DNA of 64,000 nucleotides from Ornithinimicrobium sp. F0845 (lineage in GTDB: Bacteria; Actinomycetota; Actinomycetes; Actinomycetales; Dermatophilaceae): contig NZ_JALKAL010000006.1 of assembly GCF_023015765.1 (NCBI RefSeq), forward strand, positions 124,001 through 188,000. The letters run 5' to 3'. This document shows positions 42,703 to 51,675 of this stretch, piece by piece. The notes under the pieces were generated by a model. That model had not been told where the DNA came from. It saw nothing but the letters and a program-made list of their open reading frames with translations, and ran no database searches. Numbering within the stretch: position 1 is the first letter of the stretch; each line of letters starts with the position of its first letter. The position numbers were made by a program, and so were the translations under genes.

Positions 42703-43626
42703 GTGATCGAGCCGAGTTCGCTGTACCACCTGGAGACCGATGCTGATCGGCAGCCCCAGCAGGCGTCGCTATTGCATGTCGCGCTGGAGGGCTTCATGGA
42801 TGCCGGCAACGTGCGCGCGCAGCTGACCGAGCTCCTCCTGGAGCAGCTCGACCACACCGTGGTCGCGTCCTTCGACATGGACAGCCTCATCGACTACCGC
42901 TCGCGGCGACCGTTGATGACCTTCGACCGCGACAACTTCAGCTCCTTCGAGGACCCCTCGCTGGTCCTCTACCGCGTGATCGACCGCTCCGGCGAGCCGT
43001 TCCTGCTGCTGGACGGACTGGAGCCGGACTTCCACTGGGAGGCCTTCGCGGAGGCCGTGCACCAGCTGTGCCTCGGGTTCGGCGTGCGACGCATGGTGTC
43101 GGCGCACGGAGTGCCCATGGCCGTGCCGCACACCCGCCCGATCGGTGTGACCAGCTTCGCCAGCGACCGCGAGCTGCTGGCACCGGCTGAGCCGCTGTTC
43201 GGCCGGGTCCAGGTGCCCGGCAGCGCGGAGTCGCTGCTCCACCTGCGGTTGGCCGAGGCGGGCGTGGAGACGATGGGTGCCGCCGTGCACGTGCCGCACT
43301 ACCTCGCTGAGGCGAGGTTCGGCGATGCCGCGGTGGCCGCGCTCGACACGCTCGTCGGGTTCACCGGTGTCGACCTGCCCCGTGAGGAGCTGGTCGCAGC
43401 CGCGGGCCTGAACCGCGCCGAGATCGCCAAGGAGCTCGAGGACAACCACGAGGCCGCCGAGGTCGTCGCCGCGCTGGAGCAGCGCTACGACCGCTTCCTG
43501 GACGGCCAGCGCAAGCGCAGCCTGCTGGCCGCCGAGGTCGCTGACCTGCCGAGTGCGGACGAGATCGGTGCTCAGTTCGAGGACTTCCTGCGGGCTCACT
43601 CCGACGACGACTCGCCGGAGCACTAG
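42703..43626 (+). CDS. PAC2 family protein (proteasome-assembly chaperone-like)
   Basis: This 307-residue protein has the PAC2 pattern: LHVALEGFMDAGNVRAQL, ASFDMDSLIDYRSRRPLMTF, then YRVIDRSGEPFLLLDGLEPDFHWEAFAEAV and VHVPHYLAEARFGDAA. PAC2 proteins are common in actinobacteria, some encoded near proteasome genes and others, as here, isolated; archaeal and eukaryotic members act in proteasome assembly. No Prc/Pup genes are in the window. The start is GTG 42703 after AGGAAGGAC. A strong hairpin terminator follows 15 bp after the stop. Confidence 0.85.
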   Translation: MIEPSSLYHLETDADRQPQQASLLHVALEGFMDAGNVRAQLTELLLEQLDHTVVASFDMDSLIDYRSRRPLMTFDRDNFSSFEDPSLVLYRVIDRSGEPFLLLDGLEPDFHWEAFAEAVHQLCLGFGVRRMVSAHGVPMAVPHTRPIGVTSFASDRELLAPAEPLFGRVQVPGSAESLLHLRLAEAGVETMGAAVHVPHYLAEARFGDAAVAALDTLVGFTGVDLPREELVAAAGLNRAEIAKELEDNHEAAEVVAALEQRYDRFLDGQRKRSLLAAEVADLPSADEIGAQFEDFLRAHSDDDSPEH

Positions 43627-43641
43627 CCCCCACCCCACGCC

Positions 43642-43683
43642 ACAACGATCCCCGAGCCGCAGCAGCGGCCCGGGGATCGTTGT
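43642..43683. terminator. Bidirectional intrinsic terminator
   Basis: ACAACGATCCCCG at 43642-43654 pairs perfectly over 13 bp with its complement at 43671-43683, with a GC-rich 16-nt loop. It lies between the PAC2 gene (plus strand) and the YGQQ-rich protein gene (minus strand), which both end toward it. The right arm ends in TGTTGTG rather than a T-run. Confidence 0.75.
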
Positions 43684-43735
43684 TGTGCGTCGCGCTGCGC
43701 GGATGAGCCCGCGCGGTGCCTGTTCGAAGCCGGTG

Positions 43736-45163
43736 CTAGTCGTTGTCCGGGCGCGGCGGCGGAGGCGGCGGGAACTGCTGGGTGCGGTCGTCCGTGTTCT
43801 GGTCGTCTGTGCCGTGGTCGTTTGTGCCGTGGTCGGTTCTGCCGTGGTCGTCTGGAGCCTGGTCCTGCGTGACCGAGTCGGACTGCTCGCTCGCCGGCTC
43901 GGATGACTCCGCGGACGTCGGGGCGGACTGACCCGGGACAGGCTGTCCGGGGGACCACGCCGTGGCGCCACCACCGACGGCCTGGGTCTGGCCCTGTGGC
44001 GGGTCGGGGTCGTTGGGCTGCTCGCCGTAGCCCTGGTCGTGCTGCGGCTGCCCGGGGTGCGGGTTGTAGCCGGGCGGCTGCTGTCCGTAGTGCTGCTGCC
44101 CGAAGGCCTGAGTCTGGTCCTGCTGCTGCGCGAAGCTCTGGGTCTGGTCGGATTGCTGGCCGTAGTCCTGGCTCTGCTGGCCGTAGCCCTGCTCGGGCTG
44201 CTGGCCATAGCTCTGGCCCTGCTGGCCATAGCCCTGCTCGGGCTGCTGGCCATAGCCCTGGCCCTGCTGGCCATAGCTCTGGCCCTGCTGGCCGTAGCCC
44301 TGCTCAGGCTGCTGGCCATAGCCCTGGTCCTGCGGCTGGCCGTAGCCGTAGGGCTGCTGTCCATACGCCTGACCCTGCTGGTCGTAACCCTGCGGGCCGT
44401 AACCCTGCTGGCCGTAGCCGGCCGGGGCCGGCGGGTAGCCCTGCGTCTGGTCCTGGCCGTAGGGGGACTGGCCATAGGGGGCCTGGCCAGCGGGAGGTTG
44501 TCCGTAGGGGGACTGGCCGTAGGGAGACTGGCCGTACGCGGACTGGCTCGTGTCGGCATACTGCCCGCCGCCGTAGCCACCCTGCTGGGGGTAACCCTGC
44601 CCGGGCGCCGGGGGAGTGGCGTGCGAGCTGTACTGGTACGGCGCGGCGGCGGCCTTCGGGCTCTTCCGTCGGGTCAGCAGGGCACCCAGGCCCAGGAGCG
44701 CTGCGACCGCGAGCGCGATGCCACCGAGGATCAGGCCGAGGTTGCCCACGATGCCGGGGGCCGTCGTGCGGGTCGCGTTGGGCCCGACGTAGAGCGCGGC
44801 GTCGGTGCCCTCGCAGGTCACGACATAGCTGCCCTGCTCCAGGCTCGCGGGGGTGCGGGCGACCTCGAAGAACTCGCGGTCGCCGACGTCGACGGAGTAG
44901 GCCGACGTCGGACGCTCCATGGTGCGGTCACCGGCGAAGCACACGGTGTCGTCCCGGACGTCCTCCTCGGCCCAGAGCGACATGCCCGAGCCGGGGATCG
45001 AGACCGACTGGCCCGAGTTGATGCCCTGCATGTTGGGCGTCGCGGTGTTGAGGACCCCGAAGAGACCGAGGCCGAGCAGGACCAGACCCGCGAGCGTGAA
45101 CAGCGCAGCAAGCCCACCCAGGACCTTGGACGGACCGCCGGACGACTTCTCCCCTTGTGCCAT
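43736..45163 (-). CDS. Membrane protein with a prion-like YGQQ-repeat tail
   Basis: This 475-residue protein has two membrane segments (about residues 16-38 and 135-160) around a short domain ([40 protein letters not shown]). The remaining 300 residues are low-complexity: first Gln/Pro/Tyr ([16 protein letters not shown]), then about 30 repeats of YGQQ, GYGQQP and SYGQQ type, then a Ser/Asp/Gln tail ending [13 protein letters not shown]. The Tyr-Gly-Gln/Ser composition is like FUS-type prion-like domains that condense in eukaryotes. It starts at ATG 45163. The function is unknown; a sticky surface domain or a phase-separating scaffold are possibilities. Slippage of the repeats is expected between strains. 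Confidence 0.8.
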   Translation of the reverse strand: MAQGEKSSGGPSKVLGGLAALFTLAGLVLLGLGLFGVLNTATPNMQGINSGQSVSIPGSGMSLWAEEDVRDDTVCFAGDRTMERPTSAYSVDVGDREFFEVARTPASLEQGSYVVTCEGTDAALYVGPNATRTTAPGIVGNLGLILGGIALAVAALLGLGALLTRRKSPKAAAAPYQYSSHATPPAPGQGYPQQGGYGGGQYADTSQSAYGQSPYGQSPYGQPPAGQAPYGQSPYGQDQTQGYPPAPAGYGQQGYGPQGYDQQGQAYGQQPYGYGQPQDQGYGQQPEQGYGQQGQSYGQQGQGYGQQPEQGYGQQGQSYGQQPEQGYGQQSQDYGQQSDQTQSFAQQQDQTQAFGQQHYGQQPPGYNPHPGQPQHDQGYGEQPNDPDPPQGQTQAVGGGATAWSPGQPVPGQSAPTSAESSEPASEQSDSVTQDQAPDDHGRTDHGTNDHGTDDQNTDDRTQQFPPPPPPRPDND

Positions 45164-45281
45164 GGCCGCGAATCTAGCGCACGAGGGGGACAGCGCGAAG
45201 GAAGGTGCCCGGACGGTCGAGGTGGCAGGATGGTCCAGAGGCGCCGCGAGCAAGCCGCGGCCGGAGAGATCGGGAGAGCAC

Positions 45282-45986
45282 GTGGGCCTGTTCGACACGA
45301 AGAACACCGAGGACCCGGGGGCCGCGCAGGCCGTCGAGGAGAGCGGGGTCACGGCCAAGACCGCCAACGCCCTGGTCGGGAAGCTGATGGACATCGGCAT
45401 CGACGGACTCGGCCCCCTGGACTCGGTCGACAAGGTCGTCGCGGAGGCACTGAAGGACAAGAAAGGCGACCCCGAGAAGGCCATCAACACGATCGTCCGC
45501 TCCCATATCAAGATGAGCGCGGTCGGCGGCTTCGTCACCGGTTTCGGCGGGATCTTCACCCTCGTGGTCTCCCTGCCGGCCAACATCGTCGAGTTCTACG
45601 TGCTCGCCACCCGCATGGTCGGCAGCATCGCCCAGATCCGGGGCTACGACCTCAAGCAGCCAGAGGTGCGCGCCGCGGTCATGCTGACGCTCGTCGGGGC
45701 GGACAGCCAGGACCTGCTGGCCAAGGCCGGTGTCGCCGGGAGCGGTCGCCTCGCGCAGGTCGCCCTGCAGCGGCTGCCCAAGGCGGCCGTGATGGTGATC
45801 AACAAGGGCGTCGGTTTCCGGCTCGCCACCAAGATGGGCGCCAGGTCCCTGAGCCGCTTCACCCGGGCGGTGCCCGTGGTGGGTGGTGCGATCGGCGCTG
45901 GCCTGGACGCCTTCCTGATGAACCGGATCGGCGACCAGGCGCGTGAGGAGTTCCCGCTCCGCGAGGTTGCGCAGCTCGACGCCTGA
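45282..45986 (+). CDS. EcsC family protein
   Basis: This 234-residue protein begins at GTG 45282 after a GGGAGA site. The conserved EcsC-like region runs [50 protein letters not shown], with a hydrophobic stretch that may associate with membrane. The family is widespread in bacteria; function is unclear. It is divergent from the YGQQ-rich membrane protein gene, 118 bp away, so they may share regulation. Confidence 0.75.
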   Translation: MGLFDTKNTEDPGAAQAVEESGVTAKTANALVGKLMDIGIDGLGPLDSVDKVVAEALKDKKGDPEKAINTIVRSHIKMSAVGGFVTGFGGIFTLVVSLPANIVEFYVLATRMVGSIAQIRGYDLKQPEVRAAVMLTLVGADSQDLLAKAGVAGSGRLAQVALQRLPKAAVMVINKGVGFRLATKMGARSLSRFTRAVPVVGGAIGAGLDAFLMNRIGDQAREEFPLREVAQLDA

Positions 45987-46082
45987 GCCGACTTGTCCAC
46001 CGGGGTCACCCGGGCCGCTCGGTTGTCCACAGGTTCCGGGGCCTCCGGTGCGCGGCGGTCGCATGCGGTCGACCGTGGGGGC

Positions 46083-47192
46083 ATGACGACCTCAGAGATC
46101 CGAGTCCGTGGCGTGGCCGAGTTGATCGCCACGCTGCCCCACCAGCTGGGCTACCACCCCGAGGACAGCCTGGTGCTGGTCCTGCTCGCCGGGATGGACG
46201 AGGGGGACGGCTCGCGCAAGCCCTCCGGTGCCATCCAGATGATGTGTCGCATCGACCTGCCCCACGACGCGGGCGCCTACGAGGAGACCCTGTCCACGGT
46301 CGGGGCACTGCTGCGGCGGGAGCGGCCCGCGGTGGTCGAGGCGATCGCCTTTGAGGACGGCGCCGACGCCACCGAGACCCTGCTGGCCGTGGGCCGGGCC
46401 TGCGAGGCGGAGGGCACCCTGGTCGACCGGCTCGCCAGGGTGCGCGGTGGGCAGTGGCTGGCGGTGACCCCCGAGGGCGACGACCCGGGAGTATGGCGAT
46501 CGCTCCCGTCCACCCATACCGTCCCGGCCGTCGCCGATCTCGTCGTGCGCGGCGCCGCCCCGGGGCCGGGACGGGCGGAGCTGATCGCCCGGATCCGCGG
46601 GGCCGGCAGGGCCCGCGGGCAGGAGGTTGCCGACGAGCTGGCCGCCGCCATGGTGACCTACCAGTGGGCGGGGGCGGAGGCGTCCGGGGCCGACCAGCGC
46701 GGGCGCACCTACGAACGCTTCCTCGAGCGTGGCGCCCGCGCCTGGCAGCGCGTGCTGGACACGACCCGGGGGGCACCGCAGATCGAGGACCTGCCGCCCG
46801 CGGTCCTCGCGCAGGGGCTGGTGATGCTCTGGGACCGCGAGTTCCGCGACGCCCTGATCTCCTGGTTGGCACCCGGGCAGCTGGGGCCGGGCATGCTGCC
46901 CGAGCAGGTGATGGCCGCCCTCGTGCGGCACCTCCCGCTGTCCCGGACCCTGGACCGCGGTCGGCTCGACCGGCTCGTCGAGCTCTGTGCGGTGGTGCCT
47001 GACGAGTGGGCTGCGCCGGTGCTCACGGTGACCGCGCAGGCCGCGTGGGCGCTGAACAACGGCACCCTGGCCAACATCGTGATCGACCGGGCGCTGCAGG
47101 CCGATCCGAACTACTACCTGGCTCAGTTGACCGAGCAGCTGCTGCGCCACGCCGTGCGCCCACCCGGTGGACCGTTCGCGTCGGCCGCCTGA
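46083..47192 (+). CDS. DUF4192 family protein
   Basis: This 369-residue protein matches the actinobacterial DUF4192 family: [29 protein letters not shown] at the N-terminus, a middle [26 protein letters not shown] region and a helical C-terminus of about 130 residues ending [29 protein letters not shown]. The family is thought to be cytosolic and has no known activity. ATG 46083 is preceded by GGGGGC, a weak ribosome site. A universal stress protein gene follows 65 bp downstream. Confidence 0.85.
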   Translation: MTTSEIRVRGVAELIATLPHQLGYHPEDSLVLVLLAGMDEGDGSRKPSGAIQMMCRIDLPHDAGAYEETLSTVGALLRRERPAVVEAIAFEDGADATETLLAVGRACEAEGTLVDRLARVRGGQWLAVTPEGDDPGVWRSLPSTHTVPAVADLVVRGAAPGPGRAELIARIRGAGRARGQEVADELAAAMVTYQWAGAEASGADQRGRTYERFLERGARAWQRVLDTTRGAPQIEDLPPAVLAQGLVMLWDREFRDALISWLAPGQLGPGMLPEQVMAALVRHLPLSRTLDRGRLDRLVELCAVVPDEWAAPVLTVTAQAAWALNNGTLANIVIDRALQADPNYYLAQLTEQLLRHAVRPPGGPFASAA

Positions 47193-47257
47193 CCTGGGTG
47201 CAGGGCGTGTAGCCTCCCTCTGGAGAGTGCAGCACGACTGACAGGGAGTGTGACGAC

Positions 47258-47668
47258 ATGACGATCATCGTTGGATATGTGCCCACCAAGGAAGGCCGTG
47301 CCGCCCTGCGCCGTGCGGCTCAAGAGGCTTCGCTGCGGCACCTCAAGCTGATCGTGGTGAACTCCCACCGCGGCGGCCGGGACTTCGACGCCAAGGAGGC
47401 CCAGCGCTTCGAGGCCGAGCTGGGAAGGGTCCAGGAGCAGCTCGACGCCGAGGGCATCGAGCACGAGGTCCGGGCGCTGGTCCGCGGCAACGAGCCGAGC
47501 GAGGACCTCATCGCCATCGCCGAGGAGTCCGGGGCGGAGTTCATCGTCATCGGGCTGCGCCGGCGCACCCCGGTGGGCAAGCTGATCCTGGGCTCCAACG
47601 CCCAGCGGATCCTGCTGGACGCCTCCTGCCCGGTGCTGGCCGTCAAGGCCGACGACGTCGACGAGTGA
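47258..47668 (+). CDS. Universal stress protein (UspA family)
   Basis: This 136-residue protein has a Rossmann-like Usp fold: IIVGYVPTKEGRAALRRAAQEA at the start, a central GIEHEVRALVRG, and the ATP-binding GLRRRTPVGKLILGSNAQRIL (G-2x-G-9x-G-S/N type) near the end, finishing SCPVLAVKADD. The intact motif suggests it binds ATP. Usp proteins help survive starvation and stress. The ATG follows a GGGAGTGTG site. Confidence 0.92.
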   Translation: MTIIVGYVPTKEGRAALRRAAQEASLRHLKLIVVNSHRGGRDFDAKEAQRFEAELGRVQEQLDAEGIEHEVRALVRGNEPSEDLIAIAEESGAEFIVIGLRRRTPVGKLILGSNAQRILLDASCPVLAVKADDVDE

Positions 47669-47697
47669 GCTGAGGGCGACTCGGCCCCCTGCATCGG

Positions 47698-47736
47698 CCC
47701 GTCGCCCCCGGGTCAGCCCGTCGCCCCCGGGTCAGC
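47698..47736. repeat. Tandem 18-bp repeat at end of ECF42 gene
   Basis: CCCGTCGCCCCCGGGTCA occurs twice in direct order. The TGA stop of the ECF42 gene (47732-47734, minus strand) is in the second copy. Confidence 0.8.
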
Positions 47737-48976
47737 CCCGGAGCTGGTCCCGGCGTCGCGTGAGGTAGGCGCGCTCGGCCGGGTTGGCGGCCAGCGCGAT
47801 CGCCCGGTCGTAGGCCGTCCGTGACTCTGCGCTGCGCCCGAGCCGCCTGAGCAGGTCGGCCCGTGTCGCGTGGAGCGCGTGGTAGGCGTCCAGCCCGTCG
47901 GCGAGTCGATCGACCTGGGCCAGCGCGACCGCCGGGCCGTCGAGCTCGGCCACCGCGACCGCCCGGTTGAGCCTCACGATGGGTGAGGGGTCGAGGGCGG
48001 CCAGCCGGTCATACAGCGTGAGGACCTGGGACCAGTCGGTGTCGCTCGAGGAGGGCGCCACGGTGTGGACCGCGTTGATGGCCGCCAGCAGCTGGTAGCG
48101 GCCCGGCGGGCCCGCACCGGCAGCGACCGCCCGGACGCGCTCGCGGACCAGCTCCTGACCCTCCACGATCAGGCCCCGGTCCCACGCCCCGCGGTCCTGC
48201 TCCTGCAGAGTGACCAGCTCGCCGGTGGCGGACACTCGCGCCGACCTCCGGGCGTCGGTGAGCAGCATCAGGGCGAGCAGGCCCGCCACCTCGCCGTCCT
48301 CGGGCACTAGCACGAGCAGCAGGCGCCCGAGCCGGATCGCCTCCTCGGTCAGGTCGACCCGCAGCAGGTCCTTCCCCTGGCTCGCGAGGTAGCCCTCGTT
48401 AAAGATCAGATAGACCACGGCGAGCACGCCGGCGAGGCGTTCGTGGATATCCTGGCCCGACGGCACGCGGTAGGGGATGTGCGCCGCCCTGATCTTGGTC
48501 TTCGCCCGGGTGATCCGCTGGGCCATGGTCGTCTCCTGCACCAGGAACGCCCGGGCGATCTCGGCGACGGTGAGCCCGCCGATCAGGCGCAGGGTGAGCG
48601 CCACCCGGGCCTCCATCGACAGGGCCGGGTGGCAGCAGGTGAAGACCAGCCTGAGCCGGTCGTCCTCGACCGGCCCGGAGGGATCCGGCCGCGTGCTGTC
48701 GTGCAACATCAGTGCCGCCTGGTGCTTGGCCATCCGTTGGGACTCGCGGCGGATCCGGTCGATCGCCCTGCGTGTGGCCGTGGTGGAGAGCCACCCTCCC
48801 GGGTTGGGAGGCAGCCCGTCCCGCGGCCACCGCTCCACGGCCACCGCGAAGGCCTCGGCCGCCGCCTCCTCGGCGATGTCGAGGTCGCCGAAGCGGCGGG
48901 TCAGGGCGGCGACCACCCGCGCCCACTCCTCGCGGTGGACGCGGGCGATCGCCGCCTCGACAGCCGGATCGGTCAC
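47732..48976 (-). CDS. ECF42-type RNA polymerase sigma factor
   Basis: This 414-residue protein is an extended ECF sigma factor: region 2 (EEWARVVAALTRRFGDLDIAEEAAAEAFAVAV), region 4 (SMEARVALTLRLIGGLTVAEIARAFLV), then a C-terminal extension of about 200 residues with TPR-like helices, typical of ECF42. ECF42 members need the C-terminal extension for activity and are encoded beside YCII/DGPF-domain proteins, as here (two such genes immediately upstream). No anti-sigma factor is expected. The GTG start at 48976 overlaps the upstream gene's stop by 4 bp (GTGA). Confidence 0.93.
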   Translation of the reverse strand: MTDPAVEAAIARVHREEWARVVAALTRRFGDLDIAEEAAAEAFAVAVERWPRDGLPPNPGGWLSTTATRRAIDRIRRESQRMAKHQAALMLHDSTRPDPSGPVEDDRLRLVFTCCHPALSMEARVALTLRLIGGLTVAEIARAFLVQETTMAQRITRAKTKIRAAHIPYRVPSGQDIHERLAGVLAVVYLIFNEGYLASQGKDLLRVDLTEEAIRLGRLLLVLVPEDGEVAGLLALMLLTDARRSARVSATGELVTLQEQDRGAWDRGLIVEGQELVRERVRAVAAGAGPPGRYQLLAAINAVHTVAPSSSDTDWSQVLTLYDRLAALDPSPIVRLNRAVAVAELDGPAVALAQVDRLADGLDAYHALHATRADLLRRLGRSAESRTAYDRAIALAANPAERAYLTRRRDQLRG

Positions 48977-49359
48977 GAGTCCAGCAGCGCCTGGATGGAC
49001 TCCGGGGTGTTGAAGGGGCGCACCTCCACCGCGCCGCGGCACGCCCTGGACCCCTCCGCGGCCAGCGCGAGGGCCTCGTCCAGGTCGGCCGCCTCGATCA
49101 CCCAGAAGCCGCCGAGGTGCTCCTTGGTCTCCAGGTAGGGACCGTCGGTGAACACCGGCCGCTCGCCCCGACCGTCCACGGTGGTGGCGGTGCTCGCGGG
49201 CTCCAGCCCGTCGGCGAAGACGAAGTGCCCCTCGCGCTGGAGTTTGTCGTTGAAGGCACCGGTGTCGGCCCACTCCTGCAGGAGCTCGGACCTAGACGAT
49301 GATCCGCCGGACGCCGGGGGATCGGTCGGCCCGAAGACCGAGAGCAGGTACCGGGCCAC
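48973..49359 (-). CDS. YCII/DGPF-domain protein 1
   Basis: This 128-residue protein has the DGPF signature (VFTDGPYLETKEHLGGFWVIEAADLDEALALA) of the YCII-related fold. It overlaps the ECF42 sigma gene by 4 bp. It is the second of two related genes ahead of the sigma factor; in ECF42 loci these proteins are probably the output or sensor of the module. It starts at GTG 49359, five bases after the previous gene's stop. Confidence 0.92.
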   Translation of the reverse strand: MARYLLSVFGPTDPPASGGSSSRSELLQEWADTGAFNDKLQREGHFVFADGLEPASTATTVDGRGERPVFTDGPYLETKEHLGGFWVIEAADLDEALALAAEGSRACRGAVEVRPFNTPESIQALLDS

Positions 49360-49364
49360 CCGGC

Positions 49365-49757
49365 TCAGCCCTGACCGGCGTCGGTGGGGCGACCGTGACC
49401 GCCCACGTCCGGTCCCGGGGGAAACCGGTGCACCTCCTGCGGCCAGTCGAGGGCCACCGTCAGGCGTCCGGCCCAGTGGCGTGCCGTCTCGTCGTCGGGG
49501 ACGTCGATGACGCAGAAGCCGCCGAGGTGCTCCTTGGTCTCCACGAACGGACCGTCGGTGAAGATCGGCTCGCCGTCCTTATTCTCGACGCTGAACAGTG
49601 CGGTCGAGGCGTCGATGCCGCCGTTGCCGAAGACGAAGACACCGGCGGTCTCCATCTCCCGGACCACCGCCATGCTCGCCTCGGCCTTCGCGTGCAGCTG
49701 CTCCGGTGTGTGCTCCTGCACCCACTCGTCGTTGAACGCAATCAGATACTCCGGCAC
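49365..49757 (-). CDS. YCII/DGPF-domain protein 2
   Basis: This 130-residue paralogue of the preceding YCII protein carries IFTDGPFVETKEHLGGFCVIDVPDDETARHWA. The start is GTG 49757 preceded by AGGAGACGAG; longer frames upstream do not have a ribosome site. It is the first gene of a three-gene unit (YCII, YCII, ECF42) with gaps or overlaps of only 5 and -4 bp. A catalytic Asp/His pair usual in YciI is not evident, so it may bind rather than transform a ligand. Confidence 0.88.
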   Translation of the reverse strand: MPEYLIAFNDEWVQEHTPEQLHAKAEASMAVVREMETAGVFVFGNGGIDASTALFSVENKDGEPIFTDGPFVETKEHLGGFCVIDVPDDETARHWAGRLTVALDWPQEVHRFPPGPDVGGHGRPTDAGQG

Positions 49758-50010
49758 TTCTCGTCTCCTCTCGGTCGGGGCGAGGGCGGTGCCGCTCGCT
49801 CCGGGGCGGCCCGGCTGGCCACCCGCTGACACCTCCACGAACGGCCCTGCTCCGATACGACACCATCCGCAGAACTCATCGCAAGCGCGACCGCCACCCG
49901 GCCCGTGCGCGCGGCGTCCGGACCGCGCCCACGCACGAACCCTCGCGCGGCAGGGCCCCGTGGTCCTATGCTGACCGGCACGATCCCCGACCGCCAGCGG
50001 AAGAATCCCC

Positions 50011-51666
50011 GTGACCAAACCAGCCATCCTGACCGTCGATGACGACCCGATGGTTTCCGCCGCGATCACCCGCGACCTGCGCGAGCACTACGGCGCTGAC
50101 TACCGGGTGGTCGGCGCGACCTCGGGGGAGGAGGCGCTCAAGTCGCTCGAGCGGCTGCTGCTCCGGGAGCAGCCGGTGGCCCTGATCGTCACCGACCAGC
50201 GGATGCCCGCGATGGCGGGGATCGAGCTGCTCGAGCGGGCCAGACCACTGGCGCCCACGGCCAAACAACTGTTGCTCACGGCCTACGCAGACACCGACGC
50301 CGCGATCCGGGCGATCAACGACATCGGGCTGGACCACTACCTCCTCAAGCCCTGGGACCCGCCCGTCGAGCGCCTCTACCCGGTGGTCGACGACCTGCTC
50401 GGCGACTGGCAGCGCGCCCACCCCGACGTCACCTCCGAGGTGCGGGTCGTGGGCCACCGCTGGTCCGAGGCGGCGCACACCACCAAGACCTTCCTGGTCC
50501 GCAACCACGTGCCCTACCGGTGGATCGACGTCGAGGCGGATGACGAGGGGGAGCAGCTCGTCGGCGCGGCGGGGGCGAGTCCCGGCGACCTGCCCCTGGT
50601 GCTCCTGCCGGACGGCACGGTCCTGCGGACTCCGACCAACGTCGAGCTGGCCACGTCCCTCGGCCTGCGCACCCGCGCCGAGCAACCCTTGTACGACCTG
50701 TGCATCGTGGGCGGGGGACCGGCCGGTCTGGCGTCGGCCGTGTACGCAGCCTCCGAGGGGCTGCGAACCGTCATCGTCGAGCGCGAGGCACCCGGTGGAC
50801 AGGCCGGGCAGAGCGCCGCGATCGAGAACTACCTCGGCTTCCCGCGGGGGCTCAGCGGCGCGGACCTCACCCAGCGTGCCGTCGCCCAGGTCGTCCGGTT
50901 CGGCGCCGAGATGGTCGTCGCCCGAGACGTCGTCGGGCTGGAGCGGCGCGGACCCGGGCGGGCGGTGCTGCTCGACGGCGGGGGAGAGATCGAGGCCCGC
51001 TCGCTCATCGTCACCACGGGTGTGTCCTACCGGCGGCTCGGCGCGGCGGACGTCGACGGGTTCACCGGGCGGGGCGTCTACTACGGCGCCACCGCCAGCG
51101 AGGCCAGCCAGTGCGAGGGTGACGACGTCTACGTGATCGGTGCCGCGAACTCCGCCGGCCAGGCGGCCCTCAACCTGTCCCGCCACGCCAACCGGGTGGT
51201 GATGCTGGTCAGGGGCGACTCGCTCGAGGCGACGATGTCGCAGTACCTGATCGACCGGATCAACGAGGCCCCCAACATCGAGGTGCGGTTGCGGACCGAG
51301 CTCGTCGGTGGGCGGGGCGACGGCCATCTGGAGGCGGTCACCCTCCGGCACCGTGACTCGGGGGAGGTCGAGGAGGTGGAGACCAGCTGGGTCTTCGCCT
51401 ACATCGGGGCGGTCCCGCGGACCGAGTGGCTCGGGGACCTCGTGGCGCGGGACGACAAGGGCTTCGTCCTGACCGGCACGGACATGCTCCAGGCCGCGGG
51501 CGGCACCTGGTCGCTGCCCCGTGTGCCCTACGCACTGGAGACCAGCCTGCCCGGGGTGTTCGCCGCGGGCGACGTGCGGCTGGACTCCATGAAGCGGGTC
51601 GCCTCGGCTGTGGGTGAGGGAGCCATGGCAGTCCACTTCGTCCACCGCTACCTCGCCACCACCTAG
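50011..51666 (+). CDS. Response-regulator/thioredoxin-reductase-like flavoprotein fusion
   Basis: This 551-residue protein has a receiver domain (residues 1-125: TVDDDPM acids, phosphoacceptor Asp in LIVTDQRMP, Lys in YLLKPWD), a thioredoxin-like segment (about 140-220, VRVVGHRWSEAAHTTKTFLV) and a thioredoxin-reductase-like FAD/NADPH module from about 230 (CIVGGGPAGLASAVYAASEG, IENYLGFPRGL, VYVIGAANSAGQAALNLS, FAAGDVRLDSMKRVA). The usual CxxC redox pair is replaced by TASEASQCEG, so it does not reduce thioredoxin in the normal way. The adjacent histidine kinase gene, nine bases downstream, is its likely phosphodonor. It starts at GTG 50011. Confidence 0.92.
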   Translation: MTKPAILTVDDDPMVSAAITRDLREHYGADYRVVGATSGEEALKSLERLLLREQPVALIVTDQRMPAMAGIELLERARPLAPTAKQLLLTAYADTDAAIRAINDIGLDHYLLKPWDPPVERLYPVVDDLLGDWQRAHPDVTSEVRVVGHRWSEAAHTTKTFLVRNHVPYRWIDVEADDEGEQLVGAAGASPGDLPLVLLPDGTVLRTPTNVELATSLGLRTRAEQPLYDLCIVGGGPAGLASAVYAASEGLRTVIVEREAPGGQAGQSAAIENYLGFPRGLSGADLTQRAVAQVVRFGAEMVVARDVVGLERRGPGRAVLLDGGGEIEARSLIVTTGVSYRRLGAADVDGFTGRGVYYGATASEASQCEGDDVYVIGAANSAGQAALNLSRHANRVVMLVRGDSLEATMSQYLIDRINEAPNIEVRLRTELVGGRGDGHLEAVTLRHRDSGEVEEVETSWVFAYIGAVPRTEWLGDLVARDDKGFVLTGTDMLQAAGGTWSLPRVPYALETSLPGVFAAGDVRLDSMKRVASAVGEGAMAVHFVHRYLATT

Positions 51667-51675
51667 GAGCAGCCC

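Noticed and set aside
42769-45946. Long Ser/Thr/Arg-rich minus-strand and Leu-rich plus-strand open frames over the YGQQ-repeat gene
   Set aside because: They are out-of-frame readings of the low-complexity YGQQ repeats; the real frame has a start, membrane segments and a coherent composition.
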